From: Megaera_A sp965233855
Lineage (GTDB): Bacteria > Pseudomonadota > Alphaproteobacteria > Rickettsiales > Rickettsiaceae
Length of the DNA stretch: 64,000 nt
Direction: 5' to 3'
NCBI GenBank assembly: GCA_965233855.1
Contig: OZ247586.1
Span: 930,001-994,000, forward strand
Of the stretch, positions 37,207 to 46,619 are shown one piece after another. The translations under genes and the position numbers were made by a program. A model generated the notes under the pieces. The model saw only the letters and a list, made by a program, of their open reading frames with translations, was not told where the DNA came from and made no database searches. Position 1 is the stretch's first letter, and every line of letters begins with the position of its first letter.

Positions 37207-37758
37207 CTACATTTTCGAGCCAACTGCAACCTTTTTTATTCTATCTAACGCACCACTGACAGAACAATCAATTAAATTACAATCATATTTTATCACAACC
37301 CCGCCAATCAAAGAGGAATCCACATCCGCTTCAAGCTCAACTTTCTTACCAAGCTCATCTTCCAAAAATCCACTTATTAACTCTATTTCCTTCTTACCTA
37401 ACTTAAATGCTGAAGAAACTTTAGCTGATTTAATACCTGCATTATTTGCTATTATCTTAGCAAAATCATCTGCGATCTGTAAAATTAAAGAAAATCTGGA
37501 ATTCTTAATAAGCACATGCAAGAAACGATTTGTCACTGCCTCAAACTTAAACTTTGAAGAAAGCAAATCTATAATATCTTTCTTAATTTTACTATCAACA
37601 ACAGGAGAACATAGAGCTTGCTCAACTATAACAGAATGCGAAAGAACCTGACTCAAAACCGAAATTTGATCCAGCACTTTATTTTCTACATTCTTCTCTT
37701 TTGCACCCGAATACAGCGCTTGAGAATAATTTTTTACAATCTTTAGATCCAATGACAT
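37207..37758 (-). CDS. atpH: ATP synthase F1 delta subunit
   Basis: Connects F1 to the peripheral stalk. From the preferred ATG at 37758 (MSLDLKIVKNYSQALYSGAK) it is 183 residues, the normal size; the frame is open further to 37842 but those codons do not resemble the family. N-terminal helical bundle of OSCP type, then the C-terminal sandwich ending VELEADVDSSLIGGVVIKYD...GALDRIKK, the most conserved part. Start of the ATP synthase operon; 69 bp separate it from atpA. Confidence 0.92.
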   Translation of the reverse strand: MSLDLKIVKNYSQALYSGAKEKNVENKVLDQISVLSQVLSHSVIVEQALCSPVVDSKIKKDIIDLLSSKFKFEAVTNRFLHVLIKNSRFSLILQIADDFAKIIANNAGIKSAKVSSAFKLGKKEIELISGFLEDELGKKVELEADVDSSLIGGVVIKYDCNLIDCSVSGALDRIKKVAVGSKM

Positions 37759-37870
37759 GTATAGTTTCAAAGTTGTATATATTTGTAACTGAAGTTGAAG
37801 ATAGCAGCAAAACATCCAAGAGTCACTATTTTTACTGACCAAAATTAAAATTTCTTATAACACTAGTATT

Positions 37871-39127
37871 TTATGTTTCAAATAAATTAGAAAATTCTTT
37901 TTTTGCTATATAAATCAAGGCAAAAAATAATATTCCAAGCTGCAACAAAAAATATGCTAATACAATAGAAAACATTTCTGTGTATCGCCACAAAACCATA
38001 CATATAAAAGGAGTGGTTGACGAAAAAATCATACTACCAAATGAATGAGACAAGCTGTACATTCTCATCCTTATACCAGTTGAAAACAAAGATTGAACTT
38101 TAATGGCACAGGGTATTGAATAAAATGGAACAACAAAAGCTAATACTTGGTGAAGCGTAAGTGAAAATTCATTCCTAACAAGGTAAAATTCCATTATCAA
38201 AACACAAATAATACATATACTAAGTGCAATTGAAGTTTGCTTTATCATATCAATCTTATCTGCCAAATATCCCGAAAAGAGACATGCACAACCATAAAGA
38301 ATAATCAATATCACATTGCTTGAGGAAGCTTGGCCAGGCTCAACTACATCCGCAACATTAGCCGCAAAGGTTCCTAAGAATATAATTAAAAAATTATATC
38401 CGCCACCTAGCATACCATTTACAACCATTGAAAGAAAAAATTTCAACTTGTTATTTACAACTAAAACAATAAAGCTTGATTCAGCCTCCAGACTTGCACG
38501 CGACTTACTCTGCAAAAAAGCCTGACTTTCATGCAAATAATCTCGAAGCATAATCACGATTAAACCAAGAGCGCCCCCAAGTACAAAATTTGCTCTCCAT
38601 AACCACTCAATTTCCTCAAAACTAATTGCTATATGATACATAAAAGAAGCTAAAATCACTCCTAGCTGCGAAAAAAAAGAAACCACACCAATAGCAAAAC
38701 TTCTTCTTTTTCTACCAATTTTTTCAGCAACAAATATCTTTATTGCATCTATCTCTCCCGCTAAACTCATCAAAAAAATCATTCTACAAAGAGTTAGCAA
38801 GATAATGGAGATCCACCCCCAGGAATCAAAACTAGGTATAAAAGCAATAAAACTAGTAGATATTGCCGCCAAAATAGTAGCCATTTTCACACTAGCTACA
38901 CGGCTTATTCTATCACCTATTTTGCCAAATAAAGCTGAACCTAATGGCCTTGCCATCACAGCCAAACTAAACACTGCAAAAAACATCAACATTTGATCAC
39001 CATCATCAGAACTTGGCATGAATGTTCTTGAGATAACCGATGCTGACAAACCAAACAAAGCATAATCATAGTAACGAACTATGGTTGCCAAGATCGCTAT
39101 AATGTATGAACTATATTCTTTTAACAT
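37871..39127 (-). CDS. MFS transporter, metabolite:H+ symporter type
   Basis: A 418-residue, 12-helix protein of the ProP/sugar-symporter branch of MFS. Motif A appears as FGKIGDRISRVASVKMA after helix 2, and RPLGSALFGKIGDR precedes it, typical of the proline/betaine and alpha-ketoglutarate transporter group expanded in Rickettsiales. The second-half loop reads GYLADKIDMIKQ. ATG at 39127. It is divergent from ruvA and upstream of atpH by 112 bp. Substrate not known. Confidence 0.85.
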   Translation of the reverse strand: MLKEYSSYIIAILATIVRYYDYALFGLSASVISRTFMPSSDDGDQMLMFFAVFSLAVMARPLGSALFGKIGDRISRVASVKMATILAAISTSFIAFIPSFDSWGWISIILLTLCRMIFLMSLAGEIDAIKIFVAEKIGRKRRSFAIGVVSFFSQLGVILASFMYHIAISFEEIEWLWRANFVLGGALGLIVIMLRDYLHESQAFLQSKSRASLEAESSFIVLVVNNKLKFFLSMVVNGMLGGGYNFLIIFLGTFAANVADVVEPGQASSSNVILIILYGCACLFSGYLADKIDMIKQTSIALSICIICVLIMEFYLVRNEFSLTLHQVLAFVVPFYSIPCAIKVQSLFSTGIRMRMYSLSHSFGSMIFSSTTPFICMVLWRYTEMFSIVLAYFLLQLGILFFALIYIAKKEFSNLFET

Positions 39128-39207
39128 TACAATTTTTGAGATTTGATTGCGTAATTTTTGTCTGGCTGATAGTATAGCTAAGGATTTTGAAGCGCAATAA
39201 AAATATT

Positions 39208-39807
39208 ATGATTGGCAAACTTAAAGGCAAGATTGAATCAAGTGATGAAGGACAAGTCATAATTGATGTAAATGGGGTTGGATACCAAGCATTTTGTTCA
39301 GGAAAAACTCTCAATAAAATTACTCCTGGAGAATATGCAGAACTACTAATAGAAACTCATGTTCGAGAAGATCACATCCATCTTTATGGATTCTATAATG
39401 CAGAAGAAAAAAGCACATTCACCATATTGCAATCAGTGAAAGGAGTCGGTACACGTATGGCGCTAGCCATTTTAACTGAACTCACTCCCGAAGAAATTCA
39501 ACTAGCTTTATCCGCAGAAGATAAAGTTGTATTTAATAATGTATCAGGTGTTGGTAAAAAACTTTCTGAACGCATAATCACCGAGCTAAAAGATAAATTT
39601 ATAACAACAACATCAGGTGCAATAGCTGTAAAAACCAGCACTGCAAAACATCTAGCAAATGACATTATGCATGACGCTGTGTCAGCGCTTATTGGACTTG
39701 GAATTGGAAAATCTGATGCACAAATTAGAATAAATACTATTTTAAGTGAAAAACCAGATATTTCTATTAATGATCTAATTAGACTTGGACTAAAAAACTC
39801 GAATTAA
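39208..39807 (+). CDS. ruvA: Holliday junction branch migration protein RuvA
   Basis: Tetrameric clamp that binds four-way junctions. From ATG 39208 (MIGKLKGKIESSD) it is 199 residues; a TTG at 39187 would extend it but is not needed. N-terminal OB fold, the helix-hairpin-helix pairs LQSVKGVGTRMALAIL and NNVSGVGKKLSERIITELK, and a C-terminal RuvB-binding three-helix domain. It is followed 9 bp later by ruvB. Confidence 0.95.
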   Translation: MIGKLKGKIESSDEGQVIIDVNGVGYQAFCSGKTLNKITPGEYAELLIETHVREDHIHLYGFYNAEEKSTFTILQSVKGVGTRMALAILTELTPEEIQLALSAEDKVVFNNVSGVGKKLSERIITELKDKFITTTSGAIAVKTSTAKHLANDIMHDAVSALIGLGIGKSDAQIRINTILSEKPDISINDLIRLGLKNSN

Positions 39808-39816
39808 GATAATTTT

Positions 39817-40854
39817 ATGACAAAAGAAATTTTAGATGGCAGCGAATTGGAAACTGATGCAGATTTTTCGCTACGCCCCAACTATTTACTAGAGTTCGTT
39901 GGGCAAGAACACATCAAATCAAACCTCAATGTCTTCATTCAAGCAGCCAATAATCGTAACGAATCTCTAGATCACACCCTTTTTTACGGTCCTCCAGGTC
40001 TTGGAAAGACATCCTTAGCGCATATTGTTGCTAAAGAAATGGGAGTAAACTTCAAGGCAACATCAGGGCCAACATTATCAAAAGCAGCGGATCTTGCTGC
40101 TATATTGACTAATTTACAAGAGAACGATGTATTATTTATTGATGAAATTCATAGATTAAATACTAACATTGAAGAAATATTATATCCAGCAATGGAAGAT
40201 TTTTATCTAGATATTATTATAGGTGAAGGCCCAGCAGCACGCTCGGTTCGCATTGATTTACCAAAATTTACCCTTATAGGCGCTACAACCAGGCTTGGCT
40301 TATTAAGCAACCCACTGAGAGATAGGTTTGGTATTCCACTCAGACTAAATTTCTACAATGAAGATGAATTAGTAAAAGTATTAAACAGAGCTGCAGAATT
40401 ATTAAATACCAAGATATCATCAAAAGGCGCGCAGGAAATAGCCAAGCGCTCAAGAGGCACTCCTAGAATTGCATTACGCCTGCTTAAGAGAGTTAGAGAT
40501 TTTGCTTCCGTTGAAAACAGAGATGAAATAGATGAAAATATTGCAGATAGCGCATTAAACCGACTAGAGGTAGATAAAGCTGGCCTCGATAGTAATGATT
40601 ATAGATATTTAAAATTTATATCAGATAACTACAACGGAGGTCCAGTTGGTGTTGAGACAATCGCAGCAGCACTGTCCGAACAAAGAGACGCAATAGAAGA
40701 AGCTATTGAACCATATTTAATCCAAATAGGCTTACTACAAAGAACACCGAGAGGCAGAATGATCACAGACAATGCATTCTCACATCTGGGCTTGCCAACT
40801 CCAAATAGACCAATGAACAAACAAGCTAATCTTTTCAATGATACTGAAGAGTAA
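39817..40854 (+). CDS. ruvB: Holliday junction branch migration ATPase RuvB
   Basis: Hexameric AAA+ motor driving branch migration with RuvA. The 345 residues show LRPNYLLEFVGQEHIKSNL, Walker A YGPPGLGKTSLAHIVA, Walker B VLFIDEIHRLN, sensor 1 LIGATTRLGLLSNPLRDRFG, sensor 2 RGTPRIALRLLKRVRD and the winged-helix tail ending RTPRGRMITDNAFSHLGL. ATG at 39817. After its stop, the same frame runs on for 42 more codons (see 40855-40983). Confidence 0.97.
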   Translation: MTKEILDGSELETDADFSLRPNYLLEFVGQEHIKSNLNVFIQAANNRNESLDHTLFYGPPGLGKTSLAHIVAKEMGVNFKATSGPTLSKAADLAAILTNLQENDVLFIDEIHRLNTNIEEILYPAMEDFYLDIIIGEGPAARSVRIDLPKFTLIGATTRLGLLSNPLRDRFGIPLRLNFYNEDELVKVLNRAAELLNTKISSKGAQEIAKRSRGTPRIALRLLKRVRDFASVENRDEIDENIADSALNRLEVDKAGLDSNDYRYLKFISDNYNGGPVGVETIAAALSEQRDAIEEAIEPYLIQIGLLQRTPRGRMITDNAFSHLGLPTPNRPMNKQANLFNDTEE

Positions 40855-40983
40855 CCCCTTCTAGATCAATATAGAGAAACTGAAGATACTTCGATTGTTG
40901 AAAAAATTACACCTTCTCCTATTGAGCTGGCACTTGTTAATAAAGATCTTATATCAGTGATTGAGGAGCTTTGTTACCTATAA
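40855..40983 (+). pseudogene. Possible coding remnant in frame after ruvB
   Basis: Directly after the ruvB stop codon, in the same frame, 42 codons remain open to a TAA at 40981. The translation has a natural composition (for example IVEKITPSPIELALVNKDL) but no start codon of its own and is not part of RuvB in other bacteria. It may be the last piece of a lost gene. I cannot name it, and chance is possible. Confidence 0.3.
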
Positions 40984-41245
40984 CGAAATGTATGGCAATT
41001 CTGTCATTTTGTGAAAGAGACTGACAGTGATGGTGTTTTACTATAGAATTGGTGTAATTTACAAGCCAAGAACCTTATTTCTAGGTGCTAATGTATAGGG
41101 TATATTATAATTTAAAAATATATATTCTATTTTTTTTACCAACCTTGCTAGACATAAAATGATTCAATTCAAAGAATTGATTTTATAAAACTTTTAACGC
41201 ATGTAGATATATTAAATTAAATTCAAACTGATATACATTCTCTTA
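40984..41245. other. Intergenic region between ruvB and the symporter-kinase gene
   Basis: No ORF or RNA gene seen. The only structure is a short inverted repeat TCAATTC-AAA-GAATTGA at 41164-41180 followed by TTTT, which could act as a weak terminator for the two converging transcripts. Confidence 0.4.
41164..41184 (+). terminator. Weak AT-rich terminator-like hairpin
   Basis: Seven-base-pair stem TCAATTC/GAATTGA with a three-base loop followed by four T residues. Lies between the converging ruvAB and symporter-kinase genes. The stem is AT-rich and would be unstable, so this is a weak call. Confidence 0.25.
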
Positions 41246-44122
41246 CTAAATCAACAGCGAGAAGCTAAACTTAGCACCCTTGCTGCCGTTGCTTTCTACG
41301 CTGATAATTCCGCCATGGGCTTCAATGGCCGAGCGACATAGAGCTAAGCCGATTCCTCGTCCTTCTGCCTTAGACTCGGTATTAGACCCCATCTTGAATG
41401 GTGTGAATATGTCGTATATTTCACTCTTTGGTATTCCCACCCCTTGATCAGAAATTGTAAACTCAACTACATCATCTTTTCTCAGTACACTGATATTTAT
41501 TGTACCTTTTTCACTAAAATTAATCGCATTGATCACCAAATTATCCACCGTCTGGCGAATATAATTTGGATCAACTGAGATTAATATTTCTGGATCTATT
41601 CTTAATTTAAAATCTATTCGCTTTCCTTGCAAATATATCTTACGGCAACTCTGAACTCTATCTTTCACCAACTCACTAAAATTCACTGTACTCTTATCAA
41701 GCTCTATTTTCTTTGCATCTAATGTCGCAAGATCCAGCATATTCAGTATCATACTCGATAATCTGTTTGAGTTCTTATACACCTCATCAGACAACATCTT
41801 CATCTGATTATTATCAAATTTACCTAGACCATCATGCAGCATCTCTGCAAAATTTACCACATTTCCAACAGGTAATCTCAATTCGTGATTCACATTATTT
41901 ATTATTCGCTGTGCTGTCGCTCCTAAACGCTCAATCTCCTTGCTCTGATCCTCAACTCTCTCACTATAATGCGTCACTGTCTCACTCAAATCCGTCACCT
42001 GACTATTTAAATTCGTTACTTCATAATCTAAATGTGTCACTTCTGTTTTTAGCACATCAACCTTTGCATCCGATTCAGCCTGACGCTCCTCTTTTGGCTT
42101 TAAGAACATTATTACTGATGTCGCTACTAAAATTACTACATACACCAGTATAAATTCAGGTGACGCAAAACCAGAATCAAAACTATATTCTCCAAATATA
42201 AACTGATAAAATCTTATGCTTAAAAATAATCCTGTTAATATTAACGGTAACGACAAACGCCATCCCAACAAAATCGAAGCTATCATCAGATTTATACCGA
42301 ATAATGATACTTGTAACATAGCAAATTTACTCACTATCACAAAAAAACAGCTAAAGAATATTAGCATGTAAAATATCGCTATCGGCCACCATATTAAAAT
42401 TATCGACTTCTTAATGCGGTATGACACGCTAATTGGCCATAATGGATACATCGCTATCACCGTTCCTGTAACCATCATCAATTGATACATCACCAACATC
42501 AGCTGACCATGCGTTCCCAGCAGCTCAACTTGCGTTGAATACATGGTCGTAAACGTACATACTATAAAATATACCCCCAGCAATGTATATGTCGCGTCAC
42601 TCGCTGGCGCAACACCACGGCATGCTCCCATTATACTGAAATTATTAAACCATTCCTGTATCTTAGCTCTCCTCTCTGACTTCCGAACTTTCTCCTCATC
42701 CAAATAACGACGATCCTTAACCCCCACCCAGCCTCCAGGCTGTTTCATTACATAATGACTGCCTAGTAGAAATAGGGCGTTGCACAGCATGGCTATAAAT
42801 AAGCCAATTATTTTTTGTGATACATCTGTAAATTCTATAGGCATTAACTTCCATATAATAGTCACTATCACTCCTGCGCTCATACCAATCAGCACAGATT
42901 TTGCGCTACTACGAAAACCAAAAACTGTAAACAGAAACGGAGGTGTTACTATTGGATAATAAAAACTATTTGCTAACACTACTATACTTAAAAGATCCGT
43001 TTCTACCAAAGATAGAGTAAGAGCCATAGCGCCCAGTACAAAAGCAAACAACCTAGATATTAGAATCTCATGCTCCCTATCTTTAGAAAAAACACCATAT
43101 ATATCATTGGTAAATAATACTGCTGCAGAGTTAATTCTAGAGTCAGCTGTTGACATCGCAAATGCAATAATTGCTATAATTATTAAACCTTTCAATCCAG
43201 TATAACTATAGGTATCCACTATATACCCTAATAATTGACCTTTTTCTAAAGATGGGTTCATTGCATGAATTAAAAACGGAATCCAAGCAGTTGCCATTTG
43301 TACAAAGATTAATATAATGCTTGCGATTAAAAATGCTTTTTTTACCTGAGGAATATTATTACCAATCGCTATTCTTTGAAACGAAGGAGCTGACATAGTT
43401 GGAGTAGCAAAATAAATAAATATTACTATAATCCCAACTAAGCTAGAAGTATCACTATGAAACAAAGCTGATACACTGAATTTAGGATCTGATGTAGCTT
43501 GAATCATCGTATACCCTTCATAATAAAACTGATTCCAAATTAAAAAACCAACCAAAGGTATAATTGCACCAAAAGCAAAAAACTGTAAAATATCAGTAAA
43601 CGTCACCGCCCTGATACCCCCAAATGCAGAATATATTGTTGTTATCAAACCAGCAGATAATATTGCTATATAACTTGGCATATGAAGAAAATAAGCAAAT
43701 ATATTACCAAAGACTTTAAATTGCACTGCAATTGCGCCAGCTCCACCTACCGTTCCTGCAACAGCTGTAATTAACCTAACCTTTTGACCGTATAGATCCC
43801 CCATAGCCTCAGCAATAGAAACTTTACCTAAAAATTCTCCCATTCTTGGAATTAACAACAAAGAAACTATTAAAAAGTATATTCCAATACCGAATCTTGC
43901 ATACATATAATAAAACCCATCAGAATAGGTTTTAGATAAAGTAACAAAAAAACCGCTACCACTTGCGTAAGTTGCTACAATTGTGGCAACAAGTGCTGCA
44001 GTGGAAAAATTTCTACCACCTAGAGCATAATCTTTTATACCTTTAACTTTCTGGCCGTGACTAAGGCCAACTATTAATGTAATAACTAAAAATGTTACTA
44101 CTATTGCTATATCTATATTCAT
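41246..44122 (-). CDS. Sodium:solute symporter / sensor histidine kinase fusion (CbrA-like)
   Basis: A 958-residue two-part sensor. Residues ~1-480 form a 12-13-helix SLC5/PutP-type sodium:solute symporter (MNIDIAIVVTFLVITLIVGL..., GYVIDTYSY..., AMSTADSRINSAAVLFTND, the SSS signature). A second block of about six helices (~500-675) follows, then a heptad coiled coil (~685-740, EVTHLDYEVTNLNSQVTDL) and a histidine kinase (~740-958) with the phosphoacceptor in NHELRLPVGN, N box DNLVINAINFSE, G1 DQGVGIPKS and G2 GRGIGLALCRSA. CbrA of Pseudomonas has this plan. Probably couples nutrient uptake or binding to phosphorylation of a response regulator that is not adjacent. ATG at 44122. Confidence 0.9.
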   Translation of the reverse strand: MNIDIAIVVTFLVITLIVGLSHGQKVKGIKDYALGGRNFSTAALVATIVATYASGSGFFVTLSKTYSDGFYYMYARFGIGIYFLIVSLLLIPRMGEFLGKVSIAEAMGDLYGQKVRLITAVAGTVGGAGAIAVQFKVFGNIFAYFLHMPSYIAILSAGLITTIYSAFGGIRAVTFTDILQFFAFGAIIPLVGFLIWNQFYYEGYTMIQATSDPKFSVSALFHSDTSSLVGIIVIFIYFATPTMSAPSFQRIAIGNNIPQVKKAFLIASIILIFVQMATAWIPFLIHAMNPSLEKGQLLGYIVDTYSYTGLKGLIIIAIIAFAMSTADSRINSAAVLFTNDIYGVFSKDREHEILISRLFAFVLGAMALTLSLVETDLLSIVVLANSFYYPIVTPPFLFTVFGFRSSAKSVLIGMSAGVIVTIIWKLMPIEFTDVSQKIIGLFIAMLCNALFLLGSHYVMKQPGGWVGVKDRRYLDEEKVRKSERRAKIQEWFNNFSIMGACRGVAPASDATYTLLGVYFIVCTFTTMYSTQVELLGTHGQLMLVMYQLMMVTGTVIAMYPLWPISVSYRIKKSIILIWWPIAIFYMLIFFSCFFVIVSKFAMLQVSLFGINLMIASILLGWRLSLPLILTGLFLSIRFYQFIFGEYSFDSGFASPEFILVYVVILVATSVIMFLKPKEERQAESDAKVDVLKTEVTHLDYEVTNLNSQVTDLSETVTHYSERVEDQSKEIERLGATAQRIINNVNHELRLPVGNVVNFAEMLHDGLGKFDNNQMKMLSDEVYKNSNRLSSMILNMLDLATLDAKKIELDKSTVNFSELVKDRVQSCRKIYLQGKRIDFKLRIDPEILISVDPNYIRQTVDNLVINAINFSEKGTINISVLRKDDVVEFTISDQGVGIPKSEIYDIFTPFKMGSNTESKAEGRGIGLALCRSAIEAHGGIISVESNGSKGAKFSFSLLI

Positions 44123-44202
44123 AGAATCTCTTAATAAAAATATATTAGTAATTAATAATGGAAAAACAAAAGCAATGCAAGAGCATGAATTTCTATTGTC
44201 TT

Positions 44203-44793
44203 TTACAACCTAAATTCGAAACCAGCAGAAAACTCATTTTTGCCAAAGTAAAAATTTGTTGATCGGTATTCATTGCTCCAGTCAAGCTTGCTATTTATAT
44301 ATGTAACAATTTCAGCCAATGCTGCTCCTGCTATAACTTGAGAGACTGTATGTTCCTTAGCATGCACTCTGCTATACCCTGTAATTGCAGCTGTTATATA
44401 TAACGGAATAGAAACATATTTATAATCTTCAGAAAATATTCGAACATACGAGGCGGCAACCCATGCTGAATTAGTATGACCAGATGGCATACCATCAAAA
44501 CGATTTTTTTTACCTTCAATCTCAGGCCTTTTACTCGGCGCCCATTTCATCTTATCAGAAATCAATTTTATCCCATGCATGGCAGCCCAACTCTGACCAT
44601 AAATAATGGCAAAATGTCCACCCCCCTTCTCCTGAGAAGCAAAGCTTGCCGCAATGAAAGGATTAATTATTTGCGCATAATCTCCAAAACTACGAAGAGG
44701 ACTTTGCCTTGATTTTGCAAAAGATGAGGTGAAAACGATAGAAACTAACAAAAAAACAGATACGTATAAAAAGTTCTTTCTGAATATAAACAT
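44203..44793 (-). CDS. PAP2-family phosphatase
   Basis: Membrane or periplasmic phosphatase of the phosphatidic acid phosphatase type 2 group. From ATG 44793 (preferred over a TTG at 44835) it is 196 residues with a signal peptide or anchor (MFIFRKNFLYVSVFLLVSIV). The three motifs are KWAPSKRPE (basic motif 1), MPSGHTNSAW (motif 2 with catalytic His) and GYSRVHAKEHTVSQVIAG (motif 3, nucleophile His), where the usual Asp after the nucleophile is Gln. The C-terminal FYFGKNEFSAGFEFRL looks like paired beta strands. Possible substrates are undecaprenyl or lipid A phosphates. Confidence 0.82.
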   Translation of the reverse strand: MFIFRKNFLYVSVFLLVSIVFTSSFAKSRQSPLRSFGDYAQIINPFIAASFASQEKGGGHFAIIYGQSWAAMHGIKLISDKMKWAPSKRPEIEGKKNRFDGMPSGHTNSAWVAASYVRIFSEDYKYVSIPLYITAAITGYSRVHAKEHTVSQVIAGAALAEIVTYINSKLDWSNEYRSTNFYFGKNEFSAGFEFRL

Positions 44794-44877
44794 AAAATAT
44801 AAATAAAAAATTGCTCGAATGTTAATGAATCGCAATTATATACATACCGAGCAATTTTTTAAAGTAAAACTTAATTC

Positions 44878-44916
44878 AAGAGTAGCTTTAACAGATTTTT
44901 TATAAAAACTACTCTT
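44878..44916 (-). terminator. Possible hairpin downstream of groEL
   Basis: Inverted repeat AAGAGTAG (44878-44885) and CTACTCTT (44909-44916) with a 23-base loop, 15 bp beyond the groEL stop. The long loop and lack of a T-run make termination uncertain; it may be a processing or stabilising hairpin. Confidence 0.3.
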
Positions 44917-44930
44917 AACTATTTATTTGG

Positions 44931-46586
44931 CTAGAAACCCATTCCTGGCATTCCGCCCATACCCATTCCACCTGGCATCCCACCTGGAGCAGGAGCATCA
45001 TCTTTTGCAGCCGGATCCGCTGTAATCATAGCTTCTGTTGTAATAATTAATGAAGCTACTGAAGCTGCATCTTGCAGAGCAGTTCTAACAACTTTAGTTG
45101 GATCAATAATACCAGCTTTGAACATATCAACATATTCCATATTCTGAGCATTAAAACCCATAGATTGAGATTTACTTTCATCAAGCTTACCAACAACAAT
45201 TGCACCATCTACACCTGCATTTTCAGCAATTTGACGAAGTGGAGATTGAAGAGCTCTTTTTACAATATTAATACCAGATTGTTGATCTTCATTCTCACCT
45301 TTCAAACCTTCAAGGGCTTTTGCTGCATAAAATAAAGTAGTTCCACCACCAGATACCACACCTTCTTCAACAGCAGCTCTTGTTGCATGCAAAGCATCGT
45401 CAACACGGTCTTTTCTTTCTTTTACTTCAACTTCAGTTGCACCACCAACTTTAAGTACGGCAACACCACCAACAAGCTTGGCTAATCTCTCTTGCAATTT
45501 TTCTTTATCATAGTCCGATGTAGATTCCTGAATCTGCTTACGCATCTGTGCACATCTTGATTCTAAATCAACTTTATTACCAGATCCATCAACAATCACT
45601 GTATCTTCTTTGGTAATTTTTACTTTCTTTGCACTCCCAAGCATTGATAGATCAACATTCTCCATCTTCATACCCAAATCATCACTAACAAGCTGACTGC
45701 CAGTCAATATAGCTAGATCTTCAAGCATTGCTTTTCTTCTATCACCAAAACCTGGAGCCTTAACAGCTGCAACTTTTAAACCACCTCTTAACTTGTTAAC
45801 AACAAGAGTAGCTAAAGCTTCGCCTTCAACATCTTCAGCAATAATCAATAAAGGTCTTGATGATTGAACAACCGCTTCTAGGACAGGCAGCATTGGCTGC
45901 AAACTCGAAAGCTTCTTTTCAAAAATTAGAATATGTGGGTTATCAAGCTCAGCTGTCATTTTTTCAGAATTTGTTACAAAATATGGAGATAAATATCCTC
46001 TATCAAACATCATTCCTTCTACTACATCTACTTCGAAACCAAAATTCTTAGCCTCTTCGACTGTAATAACACCTTCTTTACCAACTTTTTCCATAGCAAG
46101 AGCAATTTGTTCACCAATTTGCTTGTCACCATTTGCAGAAATTGTTCCAACTTGAGCTATTTCTTCTTGAGTACTAATAGGCTTACTTGCTTTCTTTACT
46201 GCTTTTAAAACATGATCAACAGCAACATCGATTCCACGTTTTAGATCCATTGGGTTATAACCAGCCGCTACTGACTTGTTTCCTTCCTTAACAATTGCTT
46301 GTGTTAAAATTGTTGCCGTAGTAGTACCATCACCTGCAACATCTGCAGTTTTACTAGCAACAGATTTCACTAATTGAGCACCAAGGTTTTGATTAACATC
46401 CGATAGCTCAACAGCTTTTGCAACTGTTACACCATCTTTAGTTACTCTTGGTGGTCCAAAAGATTGTTCTATCGCAACATTACGCCCCTTTGGACCTAAA
46501 GTCACCTTTACAGTATTTGCAAGTATATCCACACCCTTGATCATTTCCTCGCGGGCTTTTGTTCCGTATTTTATTTGCTTGGCCAT
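44931..46586 (-). CDS. groEL: Chaperonin GroEL
   Basis: 60-kDa chaperonin folding newly made proteins in a double ring. The 551-residue protein has the ATP-binding DGTTTATILTQAI, the start KQIKYGTKAREEMIKGVDIL, AAVEEGVVSGGGTTLFYA and the GGM-rich C-terminal tail (GGMPGGMGMGGMPGMGF). The equatorial aspartates are present. ATG at 46586; 33 bp after groES. Transcribed from the heat-shock-like promoter upstream of groES. Confidence 0.98.
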   Translation of the reverse strand: MAKQIKYGTKAREEMIKGVDILANTVKVTLGPKGRNVAIEQSFGPPRVTKDGVTVAKAVELSDVNQNLGAQLVKSVASKTADVAGDGTTTATILTQAIVKEGNKSVAAGYNPMDLKRGIDVAVDHVLKAVKKASKPISTQEEIAQVGTISANGDKQIGEQIALAMEKVGKEGVITVEEAKNFGFEVDVVEGMMFDRGYLSPYFVTNSEKMTAELDNPHILIFEKKLSSLQPMLPVLEAVVQSSRPLLIIAEDVEGEALATLVVNKLRGGLKVAAVKAPGFGDRRKAMLEDLAILTGSQLVSDDLGMKMENVDLSMLGSAKKVKITKEDTVIVDGSGNKVDLESRCAQMRKQIQESTSDYDKEKLQERLAKLVGGVAVLKVGGATEVEVKERKDRVDDALHATRAAVEEGVVSGGGTTLFYAAKALEGLKGENEDQQSGINIVKRALQSPLRQIAENAGVDGAIVVGKLDESKSQSMGFNAQNMEYVDMFKAGIIDPTKVVRTALQDAASVASLIITTEAMITADPAAKDDAPAPGGMPGGMGMGGMPGMGF

Positions 46587-46619
46587 TCCTTTTTACTCTC
46601 CTAAAAATATATTTATTTC

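Noticed and set aside
37759..37842. N-terminal extension of atpH
   Set aside because: The frame is open to 37842, but the extra residues are unlike delta subunits and ATG 37758 gives the normal start.
41713..42153. Open frame of 146 codons on the plus strand rich in Ser/Leu/His
   Set aside because: It is the antisense shadow of the coiled-coil and helix region of the symporter-kinase gene, a typical low-complexity artefact.
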